Positions 7,578-17,547 of a stretch of DNA of 64,000 bases are shown here, one piece after another. This stretch comes from Echinicola marina (GTDB taxonomy: Bacteria; Bacteroidota; Bacteroidia; Cytophagales; Cyclobacteriaceae). The position numbers and the translations under genes were made by a program. How positions within the stretch are numbered: position 1 is the stretch's first letter; each line of letters starts with the position of its first letter. A model generated the notes under the pieces. It worked only from the letters and a program-made list of their open reading frames with translations. It did not search any database and had not been told where the DNA came from. The DNA is taken from positions 4,833,501-4,897,500 of the forward strand of contig NZ_CP080025.1 in the NCBI RefSeq assembly GCF_020463795.1, written 5' to 3'.

Positions 7578-9224
7578 CTACAGGACAATTCTCCATCTAG
7601 GATCTCCAGCATCAAATCTGCCGGCAAAGCCCCTATCCTTAAAGTTGAAATCATTCTGACCAGGATTTACCCAAAGGTCACTCTGACTGCCAGAATAATT
7701 TCCTATAGCAAAACCTGGAATCGGACTGTCCGAAAAACCAAAGTCACTAGTACTGTAGTTGTTTATTAAATCGAAATTGGTATTCTCTAGGCCTTCTATA
7801 CCACGAATATCATAACTTTCATCTTGTGCCTCATCCCAACCATGGCCGAAGATACTGTTGTGAATTACAATGCCATTGGCCACGTTATTATTACCATCAC
7901 CTCCTCGATACCTGAAAATACGGTTGCCACTTTTTACAAAATTGGCAAAGGTACAGCTTTCAAACACAATGGATTCCGAATTACTTTTACTTGTAATCCC
8001 TGCTTGGATTTTGTTAAAAGTAGAGTTTTCAAAACTAATATTCTTGATCATTGCCGTAGCTTCAGTATCTACTGTAAACAAACCATAACCTCCGATGCTA
8101 TCCACTACACTGTTTTTGATGATATAATTATCTATTACAGTAGAAGACCTTACCCTTAGTATTCCTCTAAAAGTTCCGATCTCGCAATTTTCAAAACTCA
8201 ACTCTCCCACATGCACATTATCTCTATTTGGATTGAACACATAATCTCCTGAGTAATCAGCCCCCCTAAGTTCCAGGTCTATGAATCGTATATGGTCGAT
8301 TTGTGATCCATCATCAATATCCCAGTTACCTGTAGTATACAGTTTGGCTTTTTGCTCACCAAAACCATAAGCAGCCCTGATGGTAATTGACTTGTTAAGG
8401 TTCTGACTTGGAAAATCATAAGTAACTCCTCGTTTCACCAAAATGATGGCCCCATCCGGCGCTGCTGCCACAGCATCTGACACAGCTGATGGACTCTCAT
8501 TATCGCGGATATCTATCACTCCAGGTGCTGTAGGTGATATATCCTGAGGTAAAGTAGTATAGCTCACCCAACCTCTTAACTGATCTTCACTGTACAAAGC
8601 CACTTGATATTCCGTCTCTGGTTCAAGACCTAATATTATTAACTCTTCATTGGTCCGTTCTTCTTCTGTGATCACCCTTTCTTCTCTCAATGGCTCTAAT
8701 AATCGGGGATCATCTGAAGCAAACAGCTTTATTCCTGTAACAGGCGCTCCGGCTGTTGTCCAAGTCACCCTTGCCGCCACATCTATCACATCATAGCTTT
8801 CGGGTAAATTCAGGATAGTAGGAAACCGCTGTGTTCGGACATTTCCTAAATCAGAAATTTTACTATCATACACAGGATCATCCGCATGGGCAATTGCCCT
8901 CACTTGATAAAGCGTATTCCAAAATAAGGTCTCTCCCACCAATTCTTCATTAATCACCACATAACTGGTATCCGTCTCGATGACATAATCAGTAGTTTTA
9001 AACGTATCCCTGCTCACCTCAAGGGTATAGGATATTGCTTCCTTCATCTTGCCCATATTGACGATGATGGTGTTTGCTTCAGAAAATAAATCTTCTGTCA
9101 GTACAGGCCTAAAGAGCCTTGTCCTTTCGAACATCTCATCATCTTCTTCGCAGCTGCTAAAAGCCAGCATAGCCACCGAAAACATTAAGATGCTCAGGTA
9201 TATATTTTTGATTTTATTATTCAT
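7578..9224 (-). CDS. DUF4957/DUF5123-like surface lipoprotein (probable glycan-binding protein)
   Basis: 548 residues. The lipobox ends in FSSC with Cys 25, followed by an acidic CEEDDE that could act as a surface-export signal. Residues about 30-230 look like one or two fibronectin-III-type domains (LEPETEYQVALYSED is typical). From about residue 235 a right-handed beta-helix follows, matching the DUF4957 and DUF5123 pattern seen next to SusCD pairs in pectin loci. These proteins resemble chondroitinase-B-like lyases, but I see no convincing catalytic residues. As the third gene after susC and susD it sits where surface glycan-binding proteins normally lie. Binding of pectin is inference; a lyase role cannot be excluded. 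Confidence 0.8.
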   Translation of the reverse strand: MNNKIKNIYLSILMFSVAMLAFSSCEEDDEMFERTRLFRPVLTEDLFSEANTIIVNMGKMKEAISYTLEVSRDTFKTTDYVIETDTSYVVINEELVGETLFWNTLYQVRAIAHADDPVYDSKISDLGNVRTQRFPTILNLPESYDVIDVAARVTWTTAGAPVTGIKLFASDDPRLLEPLREERVITEEERTNEELIILGLEPETEYQVALYSEDQLRGWVSYTTLPQDISPTAPGVIDIRDNESPSAVSDAVAAAPDGAIILVKRGVTYDFPSQNLNKSITIRAAYGFGEQKAKLYTTGNWDIDDGSQIDHIRFIDLELRGADYSGDYVFNPNRDNVHVGELSFENCEIGTFRGILRVRSSTVIDNYIIKNSVVDSIGGYGLFTVDTEATAMIKNISFENSTFNKIQAGITSKSNSESIVFESCTFANFVKSGNRIFRYRGGDGNNNVANGIVIHNSIFGHGWDEAQDESYDIRGIEGLENTNFDLINNYSTSDFGFSDSPIPGFAIGNYSGSQSDLWVNPGQNDFNFKDRGFAGRFDAGDPRWRIVL

Positions 9225-9256
9225 TGCTTCTCATTTTTTGAATTGATGATTAATTC

Positions 9257-11062
9257 TTAAAATCCATACCCATCATTTGTCAAAGTACCTTGACTACTCG
9301 CTATAGCAGACGCAGGAATGGGGAAGATATATCTAGCAACACCTGGCTTCGGACCATTAATGTGGTTTTCCCAATCCTTAGTAATCCATTCCTGATAAGT
9401 ATACTGGTCACTATGTAGCGCAAGTAAGAATGACTGTTGCGTCCAAGTATCATCCGGTGGAGCCACTACACGTCGATTAGGATTGAGAATGGTAAAGTTT
9501 CCAGATTCATCTACTTTCCAATACATATAATCAGGGTATTGAGTAGTGCCATTAAATGCTGCATCGGCCAGTTCCTTAAGTCCTTCGACTGTTTCAGCCA
9601 TCTTTTCAGAATAAATTCCCCAGCGGATCAATTCATATTTTCTGATCATTTCTCCTCCAAACTCCCAAGCACGCTCATCTACAATGGCTTCAAAGAAGCT
9701 GTCCTTACCCGCAGATACCTGAGCAACGTAAGTGTCCACCCTACTAGACCAATATTGCGGATCAAATGCCCTTCTTCTCACCCTCTTCAATGCTTCCTGG
9801 GCTTCAGCAGTTGGGCCGTTCAATTCATTTTCAGCCTCAGCATACATTAATAATACATCAGAGTACCTCATCATTGGCCAGTTGATCCCCGTCCCTTTGG
9901 CAGATGATGGCCCGGGAGGGTTAGGCAAGAAATGACGGCTCCATTTTCCCTGGCCGATATCCAAGCCTCCGTTTACAAATTCATATTCGAAACTGGTATT
10001 TATTTTATACAAAGAACAAGTTACATCCCTTCTTACATCCAAGGTATCAAATGACAAATAGTAGGTTGGCGGCATGGACATATAATTATTTCCAGATCCA
10101 AAACTGTGTGCTGCAGTAGGTCCACCTTCCACTCTTACACCAATATTCCATGCCACATCACCGTTGCCTACCGCAAACGGCACCTCAAATAAGACGTCCT
10201 GATTTACAGGAGCCTGGAAAGTACACTGGTTCATGAAGATTTGTCTAAAGTCTTCTGGCAATTCACGGTCCTTGAGAGAAATTAACTTGGCTGCATAATC
10301 CTTGGCAATCTGATAGTAATCCAAATAATCAGACTCCCTGGCCATGTTCAGGTCTGGCTGTAGATAATATCCTCCCCTTTGCAGGGATAATCTGGCGATC
10401 ATACCCAAAGTATACTCTCTGTTGACCTGCTCTATCCCAAAAGGCACTTGATCCGCCCAAAGCATCTTCGCCTCCACGTCTATCAAATGCTGAATTTCAG
10501 CGGACAATATCACATTTCGGTCTTCCTTCGGTTGGTTAAACTCATTACCGGCCTTAGGAGCCTCTACGATGTAAGGAACATCCCCAAAATAATAGATCAA
10601 CATGCTGTACCAATATGCTCTCAAAGTATAGGCCTCTCCCAACAATTGATTCATGGTATTGGCTTCGGTCACATCGGATGATTCCAGTTTTCCGCTGGCC
10701 AATAAGCCTTCTATGGCAATATTCGCATCCCTGATCGCCCGATATGCATAAGTCCACACGATTTCCAGATCACGGTTACTTTCCAAAGCATCCAAATTCC
10801 AAATCTGGTAGCGATCTCCATTGCTGTTCCAGCCACTTTGACGCTCTATATCTGTATTGCCGGTCATATTATTAGAGAGTCTGGACCTAAAAGCATCCTG
10901 ACCAAAATGCGAATAAACCGCATTTACCCCTTTTCTTGCATCATCAACATTCGAAAACACATAATTGGTATCGAAGGTCGAAAGCGATTCCGGCTCCAAG
11001 AAGTTATCACATGAAGTCATAAAGGAAACCGCTGCTGCTATTATTATATATTTTAATTTCAT
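9257..11062 (-). CDS. SusD/RagB-family outer-membrane lipoprotein
   Basis: 601 residues with a lipobox ending in MTSC (Cys 18) and the family opening CDNFLEPESLS. TPR-type helices with RAYWYSMLIYYFGDVP (about 148-163) and the C-terminal RYSDVLLMYAEAENEL and ERAWEFGGE blocks are diagnostic for SusD/RagB. It forms the glycan-capturing lid of the SusC transporter. It starts 16 bases after susC and precedes the DUF4957-like lipoprotein by 32 bases. The gene content of the locus points to pectic oligosaccharides as ligand. Confidence 0.97.
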   Translation of the reverse strand: MKLKYIIIAAAVSFMTSCDNFLEPESLSTFDTNYVFSNVDDARKGVNAVYSHFGQDAFRSRLSNNMTGNTDIERQSGWNSNGDRYQIWNLDALESNRDLEIVWTYAYRAIRDANIAIEGLLASGKLESSDVTEANTMNQLLGEAYTLRAYWYSMLIYYFGDVPYIVEAPKAGNEFNQPKEDRNVILSAEIQHLIDVEAKMLWADQVPFGIEQVNREYTLGMIARLSLQRGGYYLQPDLNMARESDYLDYYQIAKDYAAKLISLKDRELPEDFRQIFMNQCTFQAPVNQDVLFEVPFAVGNGDVAWNIGVRVEGGPTAAHSFGSGNNYMSMPPTYYLSFDTLDVRRDVTCSLYKINTSFEYEFVNGGLDIGQGKWSRHFLPNPPGPSSAKGTGINWPMMRYSDVLLMYAEAENELNGPTAEAQEALKRVRRRAFDPQYWSSRVDTYVAQVSAGKDSFFEAIVDERAWEFGGEMIRKYELIRWGIYSEKMAETVEGLKELADAAFNGTTQYPDYMYWKVDESGNFTILNPNRRVVAPPDDTWTQQSFLLALHSDQYTYQEWITKDWENHINGPKPGVARYIFPIPASAIASSQGTLTNDGYGF

Positions 11063-11078
11063 GATTCTATAAGCTCTT

Positions 11079-14000
11079 TTAGAATGTCACATTGATACCT
11101 ACTGTATAAGACCTACTTCGGGGGAATGAAGAGTAATCCACTCCAGGTGTCAGTGCTGTGTAACTACTACTTCTGGAAGTACTTACCTCCGGATCATATC
11201 CTGAATAATTTGACCATAGTTTCAAATTATTTCCTGTTGCATACACACGGAATTGAGATATACCTATTCTTGAAATCAATTCACTTGGTAAGGAATATCC
11301 CACTGTAAGGTTATTCAATCGTATAAATGATCCATCTTCAACAGCCCAAGAGTGGATCACCGCCCCCGCTATGCCATAACTGTTATGAGACCAAATATTC
11401 TTGTTGGCATTCATTTCTTCCAGTTGTGCCAGATCCGTGACGATCTCACCAGGAGTACCTGTATAACTACCATCTACATCCAAATAAGTAAAGCGATTTG
11501 CTGATGACATCGTGGTCAGCATATTACCATAGCTCACCCTTCTGAACTGATTGTATTGAATTTTGCCGGTATTATAGACATCATTTCCATATTGATAATT
11601 AAAGAAAATAGCAGCATCAAACCCCTTCCATCTTGCGTTTATGCCTAAACCTCCTTGGTTTTTTGGAAGTGCATTGCCTATTACCTGGCGGTCATCAGCG
11701 TTGATTTCCCCATCACCATTAAGGTCTTTTAGTTTTAAGAACCCCGGTCTAATATTGGTATTACCCACCACTGAAGTAGAATTAGGAACACCTTCCTTCA
11801 GGATATACTCATCTGCTGCCGCATCATATCCTTCAAAGTCATCAGTAGTATAATAACCATCTGTAACGTAACCATACATATCTCCCACTCGTCCTCCTAC
11901 TCTCAAGTAGAAATCATTGATATTGTTAAGATCAGTACTTGCCCAGTTGGACCTGAAAAACCGTTCATCTGTACCATCCAACTCTACCACTTTTGCCCTA
12001 TTGATACCCGTATTAAAGTTTATCGATAATGAAAAGTCTGGTTTGTCTATGACAAATGCATTGATGCCCAATTCCACTCCTTTATTGGAGGTGCTGCCCA
12101 CATTGTTCCATTGGGTGTCAAAACCAGTATTTGAAGGGATATCAGAAGTCAACAGCAAGTCCCTGGTGGTGTTCTCATAAAAGTCCAAACTACCTTCTAC
12201 TTTTGCTCTAAACAGGCTAAAGTCCAAACCGGCGTTTTTGGTCACAGTTGTTTCCCAGACCAAGTTTGGGTTATAAAGTGTGTTACTGCTTGGGGTATAG
12301 TACACATTGTCCACATTGCCAAAACCAGGACCTCTGTTGGTAGATCCCTCAAACAGAAACTTGGTAGCATCGGTCCTGATTCGGTCATTACCTGTTTCAC
12401 CGATACTTAATCTCAACTTCAACTCATCCACCCAAGAAGAGGCTTTCAAAAAGTCTTCCTCTGAAATTTTCCATCCCACAGCCACAGCTGGGAATATTCC
12501 CACCCTATTTTCTTTGGCAAACTTACTGGATGCGTCAGAACGGACGGTGGCAGTAAACAGGTACTTCTTCAAGTATTGGTAATTAGCTCTTCCAAATAAG
12601 GAGAACCTATTAGCAGCGATTGACTCACTGGTTTCGTGACGATCCACACGTCCAAAAGTCATATTGGCAAATAATTCCTCAGGCGTGATGGACAGGCGAA
12701 AATCCTCTACCCTGACCATATCACTCTTTCCGCCGGTAGAATAAATCTCTTGTCCTACCAAAAAGTCAAGATCATGATCACCAAGGTTATCAAATTTATA
12801 GGAAACACTATTTAACCATCGATAAGAATGGGTAGTATTCTCCTCTTTTACACCAAGGGGAAGACTTCCACCATTATTAAATGACTCTCCTGTCAAGGGG
12901 CCATAAAATCTTAGGTTTTCTCTAAAGGCCCTGGATCCATTAAATGTGGATTTGAACTCAAGGTTATCAATTATCTCCCAAGTCAGCCCTGCATTGAAGA
13001 TATAATTAAAATCAGTTCTTTTTCTCCAGTCCTGCTTGGCCAATTCCACAGGACTTACTAAACTCAACAAGAACGATTGGAAGTCATCTTCAGAATTAAC
13101 CTGTGTCAAATCAATATCCAATTCATCTGCTATACCATTTACAGGTCTAGTCTGAACAGCCTCTTTGATATTGATTTGGGCATTACCGGAAGTTCCTGCT
13201 CCATCCACTACAGTATGGGTAATCCTAGCTCCCGCATCAAACTGAAGCCTATCAGAAATGGCCTGGTTCAATTTAAAGTTGATCACATTCCTTTGGTATC
13301 CGGAGTTAAGCATCAAGCCCTCGTCTGTATTATTGCTCAAACTCAGCATCAGCTTGGTTTTTTCTGTACCTCCAGTTAAGGTCAAGTTATGGTATTGGCT
13401 GAGTTTTGGATCTCCAAAAAGCTCTTCTTGCCAATCCGTTCCTGGCTTTTGCTGATAAAGCTCCAAATCATCATATACACCATAGAACTTCTCAAAATTC
13501 CTCACGGCAGCATCAGATTGGAGTTTGGCATATTCATAATTAGCCAAAACATATTCATAAGGATCCAGCACCTCATATTTCCTGTCTTTAGGAAGGCTTT
13601 TCCATTGGAAGAAATTATTATAAGAAATTGTTGTTTTTCCTGCTTTAGGTGTCTTGGTGGTAATCACAATCACCCCGTTGGCTGCTTGGGCTCCATATAT
13701 GGCAGTAGCAGCAGCATCTTTCAACACCGTAATGGTCTCAATATCAGTAGGAGGAATATCTCGGATACTACCTACAATAAAACCATCCACTACATATAAA
13801 GGCGAGTTATCCTGTGTCACGGATCCACCTCCACGAACCCTGATGACAACCTCTGCATCCGGCGATCCATCAGTGGTCAAAACATTGACACCTGGAAGAC
13901 GCCCAGTAATGGCTTGTGCTGCACTGGCAACAGGTATTTTAGCCAATTCTTTTCCGGACATTGAAGCAACAGAACCCGTCATATCTGTACGTTTCACGGT

Positions 14001-14366
14001 TCCATAACCAAAATCTACAACTTCTACCATATCCAATTGCGCCACATCCATTTCCATGGCCACATCAATGCTACTCCGTCCTTCAATTGAAATTTCTTGT
14101 TTTATCATCCCGATGGAAGAAAAAATTAAAGTTCCATTAGGATCGTCTACAGCAAGCGTATACGCACCATCCATATCAGTGCTTGTACCTGTGCCTGTTC
14201 CTTTTAACAAAACGGTGACTCCTGGAATAGTTTCACCATCTGAGCTCTTCACCACTCCTGTTATCGTCAACGACTGTGCATGTAGCTCAGCCAAAGAGAA
14301 TATCATGAGCAGCAAAAACAGCGAGAGGTATCGGGAAAATCCCCATAAGTTTTTGGTAAGCTTCAT
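11079..14366 (-). CDS. SusC/RagA-family TonB-dependent outer-membrane transporter
   Basis: 1095 residues. A signal peptide (ending AELHAQ, about residue 31) is followed by a carboxypeptidase-regulatory-like domain (about 34-115) and a plug domain carrying the SusC hallmark VVDGFIVGSIRDIPPTDIET and TVLKDAAATAIYGAQAANGV. The rest is the 22-strand beta-barrel, ending in an aromatic residue (VGINVTF). It imports oligosaccharides into the periplasm using TonB energy. No N-terminal STN domain is visible, so anti-sigma signalling is unlikely; control by the LacI-type operators upstream (14541-14760) fits better. It is the first gene of the leftward transcript susC-susD-DUF4957-PL1. Confidence 0.97.
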   Translation of the reverse strand: MKLTKNLWGFSRYLSLFLLLMIFSLAELHAQSLTITGVVKSSDGETIPGVTVLLKGTGTGTSTDMDGAYTLAVDDPNGTLIFSSIGMIKQEISIEGRSSIDVAMEMDVAQLDMVEVVDFGYGTVKRTDMTGSVASMSGKELAKIPVASAAQAITGRLPGVNVLTTDGSPDAEVVIRVRGGGSVTQDNSPLYVVDGFIVGSIRDIPPTDIETITVLKDAAATAIYGAQAANGVIVITTKTPKAGKTTISYNNFFQWKSLPKDRKYEVLDPYEYVLANYEYAKLQSDAAVRNFEKFYGVYDDLELYQQKPGTDWQEELFGDPKLSQYHNLTLTGGTEKTKLMLSLSNNTDEGLMLNSGYQRNVINFKLNQAISDRLQFDAGARITHTVVDGAGTSGNAQINIKEAVQTRPVNGIADELDIDLTQVNSEDDFQSFLLSLVSPVELAKQDWRKRTDFNYIFNAGLTWEIIDNLEFKSTFNGSRAFRENLRFYGPLTGESFNNGGSLPLGVKEENTTHSYRWLNSVSYKFDNLGDHDLDFLVGQEIYSTGGKSDMVRVEDFRLSITPEELFANMTFGRVDRHETSESIAANRFSLFGRANYQYLKKYLFTATVRSDASSKFAKENRVGIFPAVAVGWKISEEDFLKASSWVDELKLRLSIGETGNDRIRTDATKFLFEGSTNRGPGFGNVDNVYYTPSSNTLYNPNLVWETTVTKNAGLDFSLFRAKVEGSLDFYENTTRDLLLTSDIPSNTGFDTQWNNVGSTSNKGVELGINAFVIDKPDFSLSINFNTGINRAKVVELDGTDERFFRSNWASTDLNNINDFYLRVGGRVGDMYGYVTDGYYTTDDFEGYDAAADEYILKEGVPNSTSVVGNTNIRPGFLKLKDLNGDGEINADDRQVIGNALPKNQGGLGINARWKGFDAAIFFNYQYGNDVYNTGKIQYNQFRRVSYGNMLTTMSSANRFTYLDVDGSYTGTPGEIVTDLAQLEEMNANKNIWSHNSYGIAGAVIHSWAVEDGSFIRLNNLTVGYSLPSELISRIGISQFRVYATGNNLKLWSNYSGYDPEVSTSRSSSYTALTPGVDYSSFPRSRSYTVGINVTF

Positions 14367-14540
14367 TTCGATATTAATTGGGTTTTGTTAATTAAATATT
14401 TGTAATCATTGGGTTCGATAGATCTTCTTTTACATAAACCATAGTAAAACAAGAATCATCTATACCTAGGGAGGGGGTGTAATGCGGTGGGATTCCATAT
14501 TAATTTATTAAGGGTTTATTTATTAAGTAACTTTCTATTT

Positions 14541-14574
14541 TGTGCAAACCGTTTAATATTGCGCAATCGATTGC
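14541..14574. promoter_or_regulatory. LacI-type operator pair proximal to susC
   Basis: The perfect palindrome GCAATCGATTGC lies at 14563-14574 and a weaker AAACCGTTT site at 14546-14554, with centres about 19 bases apart. The 12-mer is identical to sites at 24295 and 25735. CG-centred palindromes of this kind are typical of LacI-family operators. The likely binder is the LacI protein encoded at 24643. Confidence 0.65.
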
Positions 14575-14722
14575 ATATTAATTAATTAAAACCTTAAATA
14601 CAAGTAAATTCTACACTTATTGATAATTTCAATATATAAAATTAATAGAATGATTAATTGCCGAATAAAGAATCAATTACAATTAATATAATAAGAAGAA
14701 ATACACTAAATCGATTAAATTA

Positions 14723-14760
14723 TGTGCAATCGATTACCTTTTACGGAAACGATTCCGTAA
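14723..14760. promoter_or_regulatory. LacI-type operator pair distal to susC
   Basis: GCAATCGATTAC at 14726-14737 differs from the perfect site by one base. TTACGGAAACGATTCCGTAA at 14741-14760 has 8-base arms around ACGA. Their centres are 19 bases apart, matching the spacing of the proximal pair, and the pairs are about 165-180 bases apart, a distance compatible with looping. Confidence 0.55.
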
Positions 14761-14784
14761 ATCAGCCCAAACAAAGCCTTTTTC

Positions 14785-16701
14785 TTACCAAACTTTTCTT
14801 AGAAATTGATCGACAAAATTAACTGTTGGCGTGAACCAAGGCTCAAAAAGCCAAAACGGATGTGGTGAATTAGGAAAACCTTGCACTTCAGTATACAACC
14901 CTAATTCTGTTAGCTTATTGATCATATCATCCTGGCCAGCATGGAACCTTGGATATTGGCTATTGAGATATAATACTGGGACAGCCCTAGTGCCTACCTG
15001 ATATAAGGCTGATGCTTCATCCCAGGTTTCTGGCACCTCATCATAAGTCCCTCCCAGCCATTCCGAAGCGACAGTTCCCTCTTCAGATTCCGGGTGATGG
15101 AAAGCCAATACACCATCCATATCTATGATCGCTTGTACATCCGAACTTGATTGATACACGCTTAGATCCGATTCATATTTCTCGACACCATTGGTCGTCC
15201 CCACCAAAGCTGCCAACTGTCCACCCGCAGAACCTCCGGATATAGCTATTTTTGATGTGTCTAAATTAAATTGATTGGCATGATCCTTAATCCATTTTAT
15301 GGCATCCTTTACATCATATACTCCTGCAGGATAAGGGGCTTCCAAGGACAATCTATAATCCATCACAGCCGTGATATAGCCCTTTGCCGCCAGCGCCTTG
15401 GCTAGTGGAATCTGCAATGAACGATCTCCTGATCTCCAGCCCCCGCCATGTACAAACAAAATACCAGGAAGAGCTTGATCCCCTTGCTTTTTAGGTTGAA
15501 AAACATCCATTAGAAGTTCCCGATAGCCCAGACTTTTATATGGAATACTCATTGTTTCTTCTACTCCACCTATATTTTCAGCATGGACCGGTACAATATG
15601 AGGTAGGTCCTTTAGATACTTCTTATAAGAACTATATAATGTATAAGAGGTGTCTTTTTCATAACCATACCATGAAAAACCATACGCATTCACAGATTTA
15701 CCCTTCCCACTAAAAATTTTTTCTTTGGTAAAATCCTCCAGCCCTTCTTCAGTGAGTATATGGGCCCAATCCACCCTTGCCTGCATATTGGCTCCTTCAC
15801 CAGTAGAATTATATTCTGCATAAAAAGTAGTCTTTTCCTTTTCTGGACTGCCCCAATTATGCCAACCTTCTGGAACGATGTGTTTACCCATTTCACAAGA
15901 AATAAAAACAGTTTGGGCATAATCCCTCCATGGCCGACCCAAATAAACCTTGTCTACTCCGTCTGCGGCCGTGAGCTTACAGTTTTTAAATACATAACCA
16001 TAATCCACCCAATCTGGTGTTGATGCTGCAGTGATATAAGAATTGGCCTTGGAATGTATTTCACAATCCTCAAACAAAGCCGTAGCAGACCCGAAAATAA
16101 AATCGGTAGTACCTTCTATATAGCAGTTCTTGTAATATTGTCTGCTATTTTCTCCAGAAGCAAACATGGTATCCTGGTTTCCCTTAAAATGACAATTCTC
16201 GAACACCAATCGATCTCCCTCAGCATGCAAAGCCACTGCTTGCCCCACGCTACCAGCGGTATTTTGTATAGTCAGGTCTTTAAAAATCAAACTATTGCCC
16301 CACACCAAAAGTGTATAGGAGTCAAAAGTATCCATATAATTTTTTCCGGTATGATCATCGTATGTGATGATCGTCTTATCTGGACCATCCCCTTTAAAAG
16401 TAACATTGGTTATGGTACCCGGTATCTCTAATTTCTCTTTATAAACTCCTTCTTTGATATAAACCGTTATAGGTTTTGGCAGATAAACCCTGATGGCCTC
16501 CAAGGCATCCGCTATGTACAAAAAATCCCCAGAACCATCTTTAGCTACTACGATATCTTCCTGTACTTTTCCTTTTAGATCTTTGATTTTGCCATCTTTA
16601 GGATAAGAATTGACATGTTGGGAAAAACCAACTTGGGCAAGGCCTCCGATAAGTAAAATCAAAAAATTCAGCCTGATACTATTCACAAGTTTTAACCTCA
16701 T
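14785..16701 (-). CDS. Two-domain pectin methylesterase (CE8) fused to an alpha/beta-hydrolase esterase
   Basis: 638 residues with a signal peptide ending near FSQ28. Residues about 45-350 are a complete CE8 beta-helix: GNQDTMF with Asp177, TTDFIFG with Asp200 and YLGRPW with Arg256. After a short linker, residues about 385-638 form a BD-FAE/HSL-like alpha/beta hydrolase with the oxyanion motif HGGGW (418-422), nucleophile Ser491 in GGSAGG, a probable Asp592 and His613 in SPHPFW. The first half removes methyl esters from homogalacturonan; the second may remove acetyl or feruloyl groups. It is the last gene of the leftward enzyme operon, 31 bases after a CE12 gene. The fusion would let one secreted protein strip two kinds of ester. 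Confidence 0.9.
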   Translation of the reverse strand: MRLKLVNSIRLNFLILLIGGLAQVGFSQHVNSYPKDGKIKDLKGKVQEDIVVAKDGSGDFLYIADALEAIRVYLPKPITVYIKEGVYKEKLEIPGTITNVTFKGDGPDKTIITYDDHTGKNYMDTFDSYTLLVWGNSLIFKDLTIQNTAGSVGQAVALHAEGDRLVFENCHFKGNQDTMFASGENSRQYYKNCYIEGTTDFIFGSATALFEDCEIHSKANSYITAASTPDWVDYGYVFKNCKLTAADGVDKVYLGRPWRDYAQTVFISCEMGKHIVPEGWHNWGSPEKEKTTFYAEYNSTGEGANMQARVDWAHILTEEGLEDFTKEKIFSGKGKSVNAYGFSWYGYEKDTSYTLYSSYKKYLKDLPHIVPVHAENIGGVEETMSIPYKSLGYRELLMDVFQPKKQGDQALPGILFVHGGGWRSGDRSLQIPLAKALAAKGYITAVMDYRLSLEAPYPAGVYDVKDAIKWIKDHANQFNLDTSKIAISGGSAGGQLAALVGTTNGVEKYESDLSVYQSSSDVQAIIDMDGVLAFHHPESEEGTVASEWLGGTYDEVPETWDEASALYQVGTRAVPVLYLNSQYPRFHAGQDDMINKLTELGLYTEVQGFPNSPHPFWLFEPWFTPTVNFVDQFLRKVW

Positions 16702-16732
16702 CTTATTTTACTTTAAATATGTGGTGATTGCT

Positions 16733-17530
16733 TTAATAGTCTCTTTCCAATTGAGTCATCGCCTGGTAGACAAGTCCTGCCACTGCTTTGGCTCCTTCAG
16801 GTTGAAAATGAGTATTATCATTACTCCCCTCAGGATAAGCCTCATAAATACCCGGACCAAAATTCATAAAATAATGCTCAGTGACATACGCCTTGCCTTT
16901 CTGGGTAAAATGATCCATGGACAATTGTGTAAGGTCAATCAATAACGCATCCAGTTCTGCTGCTACTTCTATTGCGGCTTCATAATAAGGACCATGTACA
17001 TTTTGAAGCCTTCCTTCTTTCCAAGGATAATTTCTATTTACAGGGGTCAAAACAATCGGAATTGCATTCTTTTGTCTGGTTTGACTCACATAAAGTCTGA
17101 TGTACTCCTTATATCCTTCAATATTCACATACCGCTCTGGTTTATTTTCTGCAGCATCATTATGCCCAAATTGCATAAGGACCAAATCTCCCGCTTCAAG
17201 TTCTTCATAAACTTTTCGCCAACGTCCCTCTTCAAAAAAAGTCCTTGTACTTCTTCCTCCTCTTGCTCGATCATCCACCAGCACCGAGTCTCCTTGAATC
17301 AGATTATTCAAATTAGTCAGGTTTCTCTTGCTCATATATGCTTGAAAAGTCTGCCCCCAACCCATTACCGGATACCTGGTTTTCATATAATCCCTTCCTG
17401 GATCATAATCACCACTATAATCTGCTACGGTTGAATCTCCAATCAGATAAACCTTGACAACCTTTTCCTTTGGTCGAAACCCTAAAACGGCCGAAAACAC
17501 AATAATGAGCAAAAAGCTAATGTATTTCAT
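16733..17530 (-). CDS. Rhamnogalacturonan acetylesterase, SGNH hydrolase (CE12)
   Basis: 265 residues from the ATG at 17530; the frame is open to a TTG at 17545, but the ATG gives a standard signal peptide. SGNH blocks are visible: GDSTVADY with the nucleophile Ser, RGGRSTRTF with the oxyanion Gly, FGHND with the Asn, and NDNTHFQPEG with the catalytic Asp and His. CE12 enzymes remove acetyl groups from rhamnogalacturonan-I. It lies 17 bases after a second, divergent CE12 gene and 31 before the CE8 fusion. The two CE12 proteins differ in their insertions, so they may prefer different acetyl positions. Confidence 0.92.
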   Translation of the reverse strand: MKYISFLLIIVFSAVLGFRPKEKVVKVYLIGDSTVADYSGDYDPGRDYMKTRYPVMGWGQTFQAYMSKRNLTNLNNLIQGDSVLVDDRARGGRSTRTFFEEGRWRKVYEELEAGDLVLMQFGHNDAAENKPERYVNIEGYKEYIRLYVSQTRQKNAIPIVLTPVNRNYPWKEGRLQNVHGPYYEAAIEVAAELDALLIDLTQLSMDHFTQKGKAYVTEHYFMNFGPGIYEAYPEGSNDNTHFQPEGAKAVAGLVYQAMTQLERDY

Positions 17531-17547
17531 AGTTCTACATTTCAATC

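Larger units (their letters stand above)
14367..14784. promoter_or_regulatory. Regulatory intergenic region upstream of susC
   Basis: 418 bases lie between the end of the CE8-esterase gene and the start of susC. They are AT-rich and hold two pairs of LacI-type palindromes, at 14541-14574 and 14723-14760. No clear -33/-7 pair was found on the minus strand. No open frame of interest was seen. Confidence 0.7.
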
